Source: an uncultured Actinomycetes bacterium
Lineage (GTDB): Bacteria; Actinomycetota; Actinomycetes; Nanopelagicales; Nanopelagicaceae
Assembly: GCA_903845465.1 (NCBI GenBank)
Contig: CAIMXQ010000068.1
Location: forward strand, 1 to 12,633
DNA: 12,633 nucleotides
Direction: 5' to 3'
Part shown: positions 7,647 to 12,633 of the stretch, in pieces
How the letters are laid out: each line of letters begins with the position of its first letter
Position numbering within the stretch: the stretch's first letter is position 1
Translations under genes and position numbers: made by a program
The notes under the pieces: model-generated
The model's database searches: none
The model's input: only the letters and a program-made list of their open reading frames with translations
Told to the model about the DNA's origin: nothing

Positions 7647-8644
7647 AGTGTTACAACTTTCTTAGTCGCCGCACTTTCGAGGATTGCTCCTGCAACAGCG
7701 ACTGTAGCTAGACCTTGCTCCATCGTCACAATGCGCTCGGCAGCGCCAGGTAAACCAAGAACTGCATCTCGGAATGCTTCATGCTCGACTCGAAGCGGTT
7801 CAGGCTTGGCAAATGCGTAGCGAATCACATCGCCTTCACTTACTCCGCGGAATGCCGCGACTGAATCCCATTCGGTATTAACAGATGCATTTGCATAGAA
7901 AGTTAAATCAGCAGTGAGCGTATCGGCGACAAACGTGCCTCGTTCACCTGTAACAATCGTTAAACGCTCTTTAAATGGCGTTAACCAGTTAACCAAGTGA
8001 TTGGTAATAATTCCATTAGCTAACTGCCCAACTACGGCGACCATATCTTCATGGGGGCGTCCGGATTTATGAGCAGTTTGAGCAGAGACGCTGACAAAGG
8101 GAGAACGTGCAACCCATGCAGTTGAATCGATATCGTGAGTTGCTAAATCTTTTACGACGCCTACATCGGCGATACGAGAAGGAAATGGGCCTTGTCGACG
8201 TGTAGTTATTTGATATACCGCGCCAAGTTCGCCAGCATCAAGGCGAGCACGCAATTGCTGCAGGGCCGGGTTGTAACGTTCGATATGGCCAACTGCGCCG
8301 ACTAAATTCTTATCGCGAAAGGCTTCATAGATTTTCTGAGCTGCAGGAGTATCGACGGCTAATGGTTTTTCGACGAGAGCATGCACTCCAGCTGCAGCTA
8401 GTTCTAGCGCAAGCTCTTCATGAAATGCAGTTGGCGCGGCAACCATTGCATAATCAATACCTTCGGCGATTAATTCGCTGACTGAAGAGAATAATCTGCG
8501 ACCACCAGCGACTCCATGTGGATCACCCATTGGGTCTGAGACTGCAACAAGTTCAACGCCATCGAGTGAACTCAAGATGCGAGCATGGTGGCGCCCCATC
8601 ATTCCTAGGCCGACAAGGCCTGCGCGCAATTTCTTTTCAGCCAT
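7643..8644 (-). CDS. Gfo/Idh/MocA oxidoreductase, probable WbpB-like UDP-GlcNAcA 3-dehydrogenase
   Basis: This 333-residue protein has an N-terminal Rossmann fold with GLGMMGRHH (12-20), then PTAFHEE (71-77), EKPLA with Lys93, GHIERYNP (119-126) and DLATHDID with His170 and Asp171. These are the nucleotide-binding and catalytic elements of Gfo/Idh/MocA enzymes; the ERYNP and ATHDID segments recall WbpB/WlbA, which oxidise C3 of UDP-GlcNAcA. In the proposed pathway it makes the 3-keto sugar that the adjacent aminotransferase uses, and the known pair recycles NADH through 2-oxoglutarate. The start ATG lies 2 nt after the aminotransferase stop, and its TGA overlaps the dehydrogenase ATG. The Gfo/Idh/MocA family is broad, so the specific reaction is inferred mainly from the operon. 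Confidence 0.9.
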   Translation of the reverse strand: MAEKKLRAGLVGLGMMGRHHARILSSLDGVELVAVSDPMGDPHGVAGGRRLFSSVSELIAEGIDYAMVAAPTAFHEELALELAAAGVHALVEKPLAVDTPAAQKIYEAFRDKNLVGAVGHIERYNPALQQLRARLDAGELGAVYQITTRRQGPFPSRIADVGVVKDLATHDIDSTAWVARSPFVSVSAQTAHKSGRPHEDMVAVVGQLANGIITNHLVNWLTPFKERLTIVTGERGTFVADTLTADLTFYANASVNTEWDSVAAFRGVSEGDVIRYAFAKPEPLRVEHEAFRDAVLGLPGAAERIVTMEQGLATVAVAGAILESAATKKVVTL

Positions 8645-8646
8645 GG

Positions 8647-9744
8647 CTAGAGCGATGCCGCTACTTCATTTACGACAGAGACAATCGTTTTGAGATCATC
8701 TTGGCTGAGCGATGGATGCACCGGAAGTGATACACACTCTTTAATGACAAGTTCGGTCTCAGGAAGATTTAGATTTAAATTAAATGATGGCAAGCGGTGA
8801 ATCGGAGTTGGATAATAAACACCGCAACCAACGCCCTTTGCCGTAATTGCTGCCATAAATGCATCACGCTTTTCGGCTGAACCACCAGGAATGCGAATCG
8901 TGTATTGGTGATATGAGTGGGTAGTGCCTGGTTGAAGGTAAGGAACAACTACGCCTTTGAGGTTGGCATCTAAGTAAGCCGCATTATCTTGACGTGTCTT
9001 TGTCCAGGCAGGAAGTTTTGCAAGCTGCACGCGACCAATTGCTGCATGGATATCTGTCATGCGAGTGTTAAATCCAATAATTTCATTCTGATAGCGAATC
9101 TCTTGGCCCTGATTACGAAGCAAACGCAAAGTGCGCGCAACGTCAGCAGAATCTGTAACAACCATTCCACCTTCGCCAGCAGTCATATTCTTTGTTGGGT
9201 AGAAAGAGAATGAAGCCACAACGCCGAATTCGCCCGCATTGCGACCATTCATTGAAGCCAAATGGCCCTGAGCAGCATCTTCAATAATCTTGATGCCGTG
9301 CTTACTTGAAATCTCTTCAAAGCGATCCATTGCAGCAATATGGCCATAAAGGTGCACAGGCATAATGGCCTTAGTCTTCTTAGTAATTAGCGTTTCGACG
9401 TGATCTGGATCTAAATTAAATGTTTTTGGGTCTATATCGGCAAAGATAGGTACTCCGCCCGCGAGTACTACTGAGTTGGCAGTAGCGGCAAATGAAAAGG
9501 AAGGAACGATAACTTCATCGCCTGGCTTGATACCGGCGGCGATAAATCCAAGGTGAAGGGCAGAAGTTCCAGAGTTCATTGCGACACAATGTCGACCGCC
9601 AACGTGAGCGGAGAACTCTTCCTCAAATGCTTTTACTTCAGGCCCTTGTGCCAGCATTCCAGAGCGAAGTACGCGATCGACTGCTTCACGTTCTTCATCA
9701 CCGATAATCGGTTTGGCTGCTGGAATCATTGTTAAACCTTTCAT
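8647..9744 (-). CDS. DegT/DnrJ/EryC1 sugar aminotransferase, probable WbpE-like
   Basis: This is a PLP-dependent sugar-nucleotide aminotransferase of 365 residues, full length for the family. It shows the PLP phosphate-binding SGT (58-60), EDAAQG with Asp156 contacting the pyridine nitrogen, and the Schiff-base lysine Lys185 in SFSFYPTKNMTAGEGG. The C-terminal half has HSYHQYTIRIPG and YYPTPIHRLP, typical of enzymes acting on UDP-sugars. In context it would transfer an amino group from glutamate to C3 of UDP-3-keto-GlcNAcA. Two starts are possible. The ATG at 9744 overlaps the acetyltransferase TGA but has AGAGG only 1 nt away. The ATG at 9729 (residue 6, before IPAAKP) has AAAGG 7 nt upstream and looks the better initiation site. 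The longer form is given here; the shorter would span 8647-9729. Confidence 0.94.
   Translation of the reverse strand: MKGLTMIPAAKPIIGDEEREAVDRVLRSGMLAQGPEVKAFEEEFSAHVGGRHCVAMNSGTSALHLGFIAAGIKPGDEVIVPSFSFAATANSVVLAGGVPIFADIDPKTFNLDPDHVETLITKKTKAIMPVHLYGHIAAMDRFEEISSKHGIKIIEDAAQGHLASMNGRNAGEFGVVASFSFYPTKNMTAGEGGMVVTDSADVARTLRLLRNQGQEIRYQNEIIGFNTRMTDIHAAIGRVQLAKLPAWTKTRQDNAAYLDANLKGVVVPYLQPGTTHSYHQYTIRIPGGSAEKRDAFMAAITAKGVGCGVYYPTPIHRLPSFNLNLNLPETELVIKECVSLPVHPSLSQDDLKTIVSVVNEVAASL
9737..9742 (-). promoter_or_regulatory. Shine-Dalgarno sequence favouring the internal start of the aminotransferase
   Basis: Read on the - strand, GAAAGG (9742-9737) lies 7 nt before an ATG at 9729-9727 and inside the first codons of the longer frame. 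The spacing is near ideal, whereas the ATG at 9744 has its nearest purine run only 1 nt away. It supports a protein beginning MIPAAKP, with an 11-nt gap after the acetyltransferase stop rather than a 4-nt overlap. Confidence 0.5.
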
Positions 9745-10334
9745 GCCTCTACTAATTGATCTGAACTTGTCTGCCTATAGTGCGCACCCGTAGTAGGGCA
9801 ACGGAATGAATTATCGCCGATATCTTCGAGAGGAACCCCTGCGCGACCCACCCAGCGAATTCTTTTTGCTGGATTTCCTGCAACGAGGGCAAAATCAGGG
9901 ACATCTTTTGTAACAACTGATCCTGCAGCGACGAGCGCCCAGGATCCGATCTTTATCGGTGCAATACACACTGAGTTAGCGCCAATGCTGGCACCATCGC
10001 CAATCGTTACTCCGACTGCACCCCAATCTGATCCCGACTTAAGAGTCATATCTGGATTAATTGCTCGAGGAAAGTGATCATTAGTTAAAACAACAGCCGG
10101 TCCGATGAATACACCTTGACCAAGGACTGCCGGCTCGTAGACCAAAGCATAATTTTGTATCTTGCAGTTGTTGCCCATTTTTACACCAGAGCCGATATAT
10201 GCACCCCGAGAGACGATGCAGTTTTCACCAAGGGTTGCTCCATCACGAACTTGAGCGAGATGCCAAATTTTAGATCCGTCGCCAATTGTGGCGGTGGCAT
10301 CAACATCTGCAGTTGCAGCAATTGTGGTGGCCAT
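9741..10334 (-). CDS. Left-handed beta-helix N-acetyltransferase, probable WbpD-like
   Basis: This 197-residue protein is built almost entirely of hexapeptide repeats, the [LIV]-G-x-x-x-x pattern of left-handed beta-helix acyltransferases, from about residue 10 to 150. It includes GDGSKIWHLAQVRDGATLG, NNCKIQNYALVYE (55-67), GVFIGPAVVLTNDHFPR (74-90) and the final turn AGNPAKRIRWVGRAG (152-166). The KIWH, CKIQN and TNDHFPR segments resemble WbpD/WlbB, which acetylate the 3-amino group of UDP-GlcNAc3NA using acetyl-CoA. The tail contains SFRCPTTGAHY (177-187), a CP-x-TG-x-x-Y ending common in this subfamily. Product in the pathway: UDP-2,3-diacetamido-2,3-dideoxyglucuronic acid. The ATG is 9 nt after the stop of the upstream glycosyltransferase; the preceding Shine-Dalgarno sequence is weak. 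The functional trimer is known for the family. Confidence 0.92.
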   Translation of the reverse strand: MATTIAATADVDATATIGDGSKIWHLAQVRDGATLGENCIVSRGAYIGSGVKMGNNCKIQNYALVYEPAVLGQGVFIGPAVVLTNDHFPRAINPDMTLKSGSDWGAVGVTIGDGASIGANSVCIAPIKIGSWALVAAGSVVTKDVPDFALVAGNPAKRIRWVGRAGVPLEDIGDNSFRCPTTGAHYRQTSSDQLVEA

Positions 10335-10343
10335 TGTGCGAGC

Positions 10344-11426
10344 CTACCGCGAACTGGGAATAAGAGCCTTTATTGCGCTTACGAAAGCGTCATATTCGGC
10401 AGAAGCGTTGAGGTTTGATGTGGCCCACGTTACTGCATTATTGCGCATCGCGATTAACTCGGTGGGATTCATCGCCCATGCATTGAGCGAAGCTGCCACT
10501 GACTTTGCATCGTTTGCAATTACTCCGCCATTACTTTCTTTCAATAATTCGATACAACGGGGAAGTGGCGTTGAAATTGTTGCAAGACCACTTGCCATAT
10601 ATTCATATAACTTACTTGGAACTGCAGCGCTAAATGCCGGAGTTGATTCCAATAGCGAGAGCCCAACCCAAGCACCTTTAGCAAACTCCCATGATTGTGC
10701 AGGTGTAAGTCTGCCGTGGAAATTTACTCGAGAACTTGCGGCACTTGATGATTTCCAGAGGTGTATATATTCAGAATCGTTTACAGAAATATTTCCAACG
10801 ATATCAAAGCTCCATTTAGGCGATAGCTCTGCGGTTTCCAAAATTGTTTTAATTCCACGTGAAGTGCGGACATCGCCAATGTAGATTGCCCTTGGCTGCT
10901 CTGAAAGTTGGCCGCTTGGCGTCAGTAAAGATAAATCTGGAAAATTCCGAACAACCAGTCGGTTACGCGCATCAAAAGGTGGAACTTGCACATCGGCTAC
11001 TGTGGTCAAATCTGCACGTGAGGCTACTTTTGTTGCCAATCGTGCAATTACCTTTGCTAAATAGCCAACTAAACCAGTTGCCCAAGCGCGATCTTTTAAA
11101 AGTTCAAAATAATCTTCATGAACATCCGCTACTAGTTTTCGCCCCTTAACCCTTGCAATTAGCCACGATAGTAGAAGCAAATCAGGAGCGACAACAATCC
11201 AAATTTTTCCCTGTGCGCGAAAAGGCAGAATTAAATCGCGAATAATTCTGGACGAAAAACCTTTACCGCCAGGTGCTCGATGAAAAGTAACGCCAGTCGG
11301 CGCATCCTTTGCAGAGCCCAGCGCCCAAACTTCTACCTGACAGCCACTTCGGATTAACGCTCCACATAATCGATGCATACGCGCATCTGTTACTTGATCA
11401 GCAGAAGAAATGAGAGAAACAAGCAT
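10344..11426 (-). CDS. Glycosyltransferase, GT4-like, first gene of the diacetamido-sugar operon
   Basis: This 360-residue GT-B protein has an N-terminal domain with SSADQVTDARMHRL (helix after the first strand) and VADVHEDY (99-106, His103/Glu104), and a C-terminal domain beginning near AIYIGDVRTSRGI. The donor-binding segment is KLYEYMASGLA with Glu275, followed by the usual STPLPRCIELL. No signal peptide is seen. It is clearly distinct from the + strand glycosyltransferase at 5087 although both share the layout, so they probably add different sugars. The start ATG has GGGAG 6 nt upstream (11437-11433). It is tightly linked to the four sugar-nucleotide enzymes, so the diacetamido uronic acid is a plausible donor, or its product is in the same glycan. 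It lies 39 nt after the DoxX-like gene and may be co-transcribed with it. Confidence 0.88.
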   Translation of the reverse strand: MLVSLISSADQVTDARMHRLCGALIRSGCQVEVWALGSAKDAPTGVTFHRAPGGKGFSSRIIRDLILPFRAQGKIWIVVAPDLLLLSWLIARVKGRKLVADVHEDYFELLKDRAWATGLVGYLAKVIARLATKVASRADLTTVADVQVPPFDARNRLVVRNFPDLSLLTPSGQLSEQPRAIYIGDVRTSRGIKTILETAELSPKWSFDIVGNISVNDSEYIHLWKSSSAASSRVNFHGRLTPAQSWEFAKGAWVGLSLLESTPAFSAAVPSKLYEYMASGLATISTPLPRCIELLKESNGGVIANDAKSVAASLNAWAMNPTELIAMRNNAVTWATSNLNASAEYDAFVSAIKALIPSSR

Positions 11427-11432
11427 GCATTT

Positions 11433-11437
11433 CTCCC
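11433..11437 (-). promoter_or_regulatory. Shine-Dalgarno sequence of the operon's first glycosyltransferase
   Basis: GGGAG on the - strand is 6 nt before the ATG at 11426-11424, a good spacing. A second ATG at 11430-11428 is out of frame and only 2 nt from this element, so 11426 is the sensible start. The site shows that this gene uses conventional initiation, in contrast to its leaderless neighbours. Confidence 0.65.
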
Positions 11438-11465
11438 ATCGACTCTCAAATGTACTGCTACAACC

Positions 11466-11816
11466 TTAGCGCTTGAGTTGTAGGTAAGTTTTCACTATTG
11501 CAATGATAAAGATACCTAATGCCGCACCGAAATCTACAACCTTATGCTTCTTCTTTGCGTGAGAAAGCAATGCTCCCGCAAAGTATGCAACGAGGCAGAT
11601 GGATGCAAGAGTTCCGAGTGCAGGTTTCCAAATTCCGGCGATTATTCCTAACCCGCCTGCGATTTCAAGAAGTGCAAGAAGCGGTACCTGGTTTGGCTTT
11701 ACACCTACTGAAGCCATAGCCGTCATCACATCAGGAACTTTAAGGAGCTTTGAAATAGCTGATCCAATTGCGGCGAATGCGAGAAGAGCTCCGAAGATTA
11801 CAAGTGAAATAGTCAT
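11466..11816 (-). CDS. DoxX-like four-helix membrane protein
   Basis: This 116-residue, very hydrophobic protein has four predicted membrane helices at about 3-22, 44-62, 65-84 and 95-112. The ALLEIAGGLGIIAGIW segment (48-63) and the early FAAIGSAISKLL are typical of the DoxX/DoxX-like family. A KKKHK cluster (88-92) marks a cytoplasmic loop between helices 3 and 4. Family members are small inner-membrane proteins of mostly unknown role; some are linked to quinone or sulfur metabolism and oxidative-stress complexes, but nothing here points to a specific one. No Shine-Dalgarno sequence precedes the ATG. A -10-like TAAAGT ends 6 nt before it, so it is probably leaderless. It is divergent from the YCII gene across 44 bp and lies just upstream of the glycan operon. 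Confidence 0.82.
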   Translation of the reverse strand: MTISLVIFGALLAFAAIGSAISKLLKVPDVMTAMASVGVKPNQVPLLALLEIAGGLGIIAGIWKPALGTLASICLVAYFAGALLSHAKKKHKVVDFGAALGIFIIAIVKTYLQLKR

Positions 11817-11822
11817 AGAGTT

Positions 11823-11854
11823 ACTTTAACATTTTTCATTCACTAAGTTACAAT
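11823..11854. promoter_or_regulatory. Overlapping divergent leaderless promoters (DoxX-like and YCII genes)
   Basis: On the + strand, TTAACA (11826-11831) and TACAAT (11849-11854) are each 5 of 6 matches to the sigma-70 consensus with a 17-nt spacer. The -10 ends 6 nt before the ATG at 11861, so transcription should begin at the start codon. On the - strand, TAAAGT (11828-11823) ends 6 nt before the DoxX ATG (11816), with TTGTAA about 19 nt upstream as a weaker -35. The - strand -10 overlaps the + strand -35, so polymerase cannot occupy both at once. Neither gene has a Shine-Dalgarno sequence, which agrees with leaderless transcripts. Confidence 0.7.
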
Positions 11855-11860
11855 CTCGAC

Positions 11861-12184
11861 ATGAAATTTTTGATATCTGTAATCGATAATCTCTCAAATT
11901 CGGGAACTCCAGAAGAGATGGTCGCTATTGATTCCTTTAATGACAGACTTCGTGCGAATGGCAATTGGATCTTTGCCTGGGGACTTCAAGCTCCCGAAAC
12001 TGCAACAGTGATAGATAATCGTGCAGGAATTCATACCGAAACTGGAAAACCACTCTTTGATTCGAAGGAGCATTACAGCGGTTTGTTGTTAATCGAAGCT
12101 AGCGATTTGGAAAGCGCGAGAATCCTTGCCTTTGATGCATCAAAGGCGTGTAATAGAAAAGTTGAGCTTCGCCCGCTTCACTAG
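11861..12184 (+). CDS. YCII-related (DGPF) domain protein
   Basis: This 107-residue single-domain protein of the YCII family has an alpha/beta ferredoxin-like fold. It starts MKFLISVIDN, keeps the GxxL loop region before residue 45, and has the family core LFDSKEHYSGLLLIEA (65-80), equivalent to the usual DGPFxExKExxGGFxIIE. Helix SDLESARILAFDA (81-93) and the closing strand VELRPLH (101-107) match the family's EVRP ending. Some YCII proteins have a dehalogenase- or muconolactone isomerase-like role; most have none known, and here the DGPF motif itself is altered to KPLFDSKE. The ATG is probably at the 5' end of the mRNA. The stop codon shares a CTAG with the stop of the opposing DinB gene. 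Confidence 0.85.
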   Translation: MKFLISVIDNLSNSGTPEEMVAIDSFNDRLRANGNWIFAWGLQAPETATVIDNRAGIHTETGKPLFDSKEHYSGLLLIEASDLESARILAFDASKACNRKVELRPLH

Positions 12185-12633
12185 CCCTTCTTCATCTCGC
12201 TGACGTAGGACCAGACATCGAGTGCATCAAGATCAATGTGATTTCCATGCTGCTTCATGATTGTTGCAATCTGACCCTTATGTTCCGCTGAGTGCATTAC
12301 TGCTTGAGAAAGAATTAAAGATCGAGTTGCGTGGATGATTCCATCTTCACCTTCGATTTCGAGTTTGTCATCAGGTAGCGCAAGATTTTCTAGTAAGTGC
12401 GCATCCAATTTGGCCATAATCGGAAGATATTCACGAGCGATTGAACCCGACGTTATGGGCTTGAGATCAGTCCATTGAGCACCGGTCAGGCAGTAGCTGT
12501 ACCACTCGCCGCTTCCTGCAAAGTGAGTAAGAATCTGACCGACTGGCCATTCATCATCGGCGGCACGTAAACCGAATACCTCATCAGGTTGGCTGCCAAA
12601 GTAGCCAAAGAATTTCTGGTTAGACCATGCAAG
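12181..12633 (-). CDS. DinB-like protein, 5' end beyond the window
   Basis: On the - strand the frame is open from the window edge to TAG at 12183-12181, giving 150 visible residues. An internal ATG at 12417 would yield only 78 residues, but the codons upstream of it read as good protein (AWSNQKFFGYFGS, ADDEWPVGQILTHFAGSGEWY, then LKPITSGSIAREYLP), so the true start lies outside. The DinB/YfiT four-helix bundle is indicated by three histidines in the expected places: His in ILTHFAGSGEW (codon 12525-12523) and two in MHSAEHKGQI (codons 12294-12292 and 12282-12280), the usual divalent-metal triad. Relatives include thiol-dependent transferases (bacillithiol or mycothiol S-transferases), but the substrate is not evident. 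Tail-to-tail with the YCII gene, sharing the bases CTAG. Confidence 0.85.
   Translation of the reverse strand, partial: LAWSNQKFFGYFGSQPDEVFGLRAADDEWPVGQILTHFAGSGEWYSYCLTGAQWTDLKPITSGSIAREYLPIMAKLDAHLLENLALPDDKLEIEGEDGIIHATRSLILSQAVMHSAEHKGQIATIMKQHGNHIDLDALDVWSYVSEMKKG

Noticed and set aside
7455..7820. A 121-codon + strand open frame
   Set aside because: It covers the junction of two well-supported - strand genes (dehydrogenase and oxidoreductase) and shows no recognisable protein features.
10288..10884. A 198-codon open frame on the + strand
   Set aside because: It lies antisense to the - strand glycosyltransferase, has a composition typical of shadow frames (Ala/Ser/Ile-rich, no domain), and no promoter or Shine-Dalgarno sequence.
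11398..11430. A ten-codon out-of-frame leader peptide starting at the ATG at 11430 on the - strand
   Set aside because: The Shine-Dalgarno element is only 2 nt from that ATG but 6 nt from the real start at 11426, and the peptide has no attenuator-like residue run or hairpins.
12181..12417. A complete 78-residue gene starting at the ATG at 12417 (- strand)
   Set aside because: The same frame is open to the window edge and the upstream codons encode the N-terminal part of a DinB domain with its first metal-binding histidine, so the ATG is internal.
1..12633. CRISPR arrays, insertion sequences, tRNA or rRNA genes, phage or toxin-antitoxin modules
   Set aside because: I saw no regularly spaced repeats, transposase motifs, terminal inverted repeats, cloverleaf-like sequences or defence-system domains anywhere in the window.

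Overview
The window looks like chromosomal DNA of a low-to-moderate-GC actinobacterium with a compact genome. The base composition is only moderately GC, genes are packed with ATGA overlaps, some genes appear leaderless, and the ABC exporter carries actinobacterial-style N-terminal and loop extensions. A freshwater planktonic lineage (acI/Nanopelagicales type) would fit, but that is inference from style; no rRNA or other marker gene is present.

Layout. (1) Positions 1-150: a 49-residue single-membrane-segment protein. (2) 370-4049, + strand: two translationally coupled half-transporters forming a heterodimeric ABC exporter of the TM287/288, LmrCD, BmrCD type, with one degenerate and one consensus ATP site. 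(3) 4102-5002: a gene graveyard. The last 82 codons of an amidase (- strand) abut the C-terminal half of a DUF885 metallopeptidase-like gene (+ strand); both have lost their 5' ends at nearly the same point (about 4340-4352). (4) 5087-6373, + strand: a GT4-type glycosyltransferase whose end overlaps the opposing gene by 23 bp. (5) 11426 down to 6351, - strand: a tight five-gene operon, in order glycosyltransferase, WbpD-like N-acetyltransferase, WbpE-like aminotransferase, WbpB-like oxidoreductase, WbpA/WecC-like nucleotide-sugar dehydrogenase. (6) 11466-11816 (-): a DoxX-like membrane protein, divergent from (7) 11861-12184 (+), a YCII-domain protein, across a 44-bp region holding overlapping face-to-face promoters. 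(8) 12181-12633 (-): a DinB-family protein whose start lies beyond the window edge.

How the genes work together. The four enzymes of region 5 make up the known route UDP-GlcNAc -> UDP-GlcNAcA -> 3-keto sugar -> 3-amino sugar -> UDP-2,3-diacetamido-2,3-dideoxyglucuronic acid, the precursor of acidic di-N-acetylated sugars in surface polysaccharides. No WbpI-type 2-epimerase, polymerase or flippase is visible, so the final sugar may be the gluco form, or the remaining genes lie elsewhere. The two glycosyltransferases flanking the pathway are the obvious candidates to use the sugar or to build the same glycan.

No wholly new system is evident. The points most worth a second look are the double-truncation scar, the asymmetric ATP sites of the exporter, the leaderless divergent promoter pair, and the complete diacetamido-uronic-acid cassette in an actinobacterial setting.
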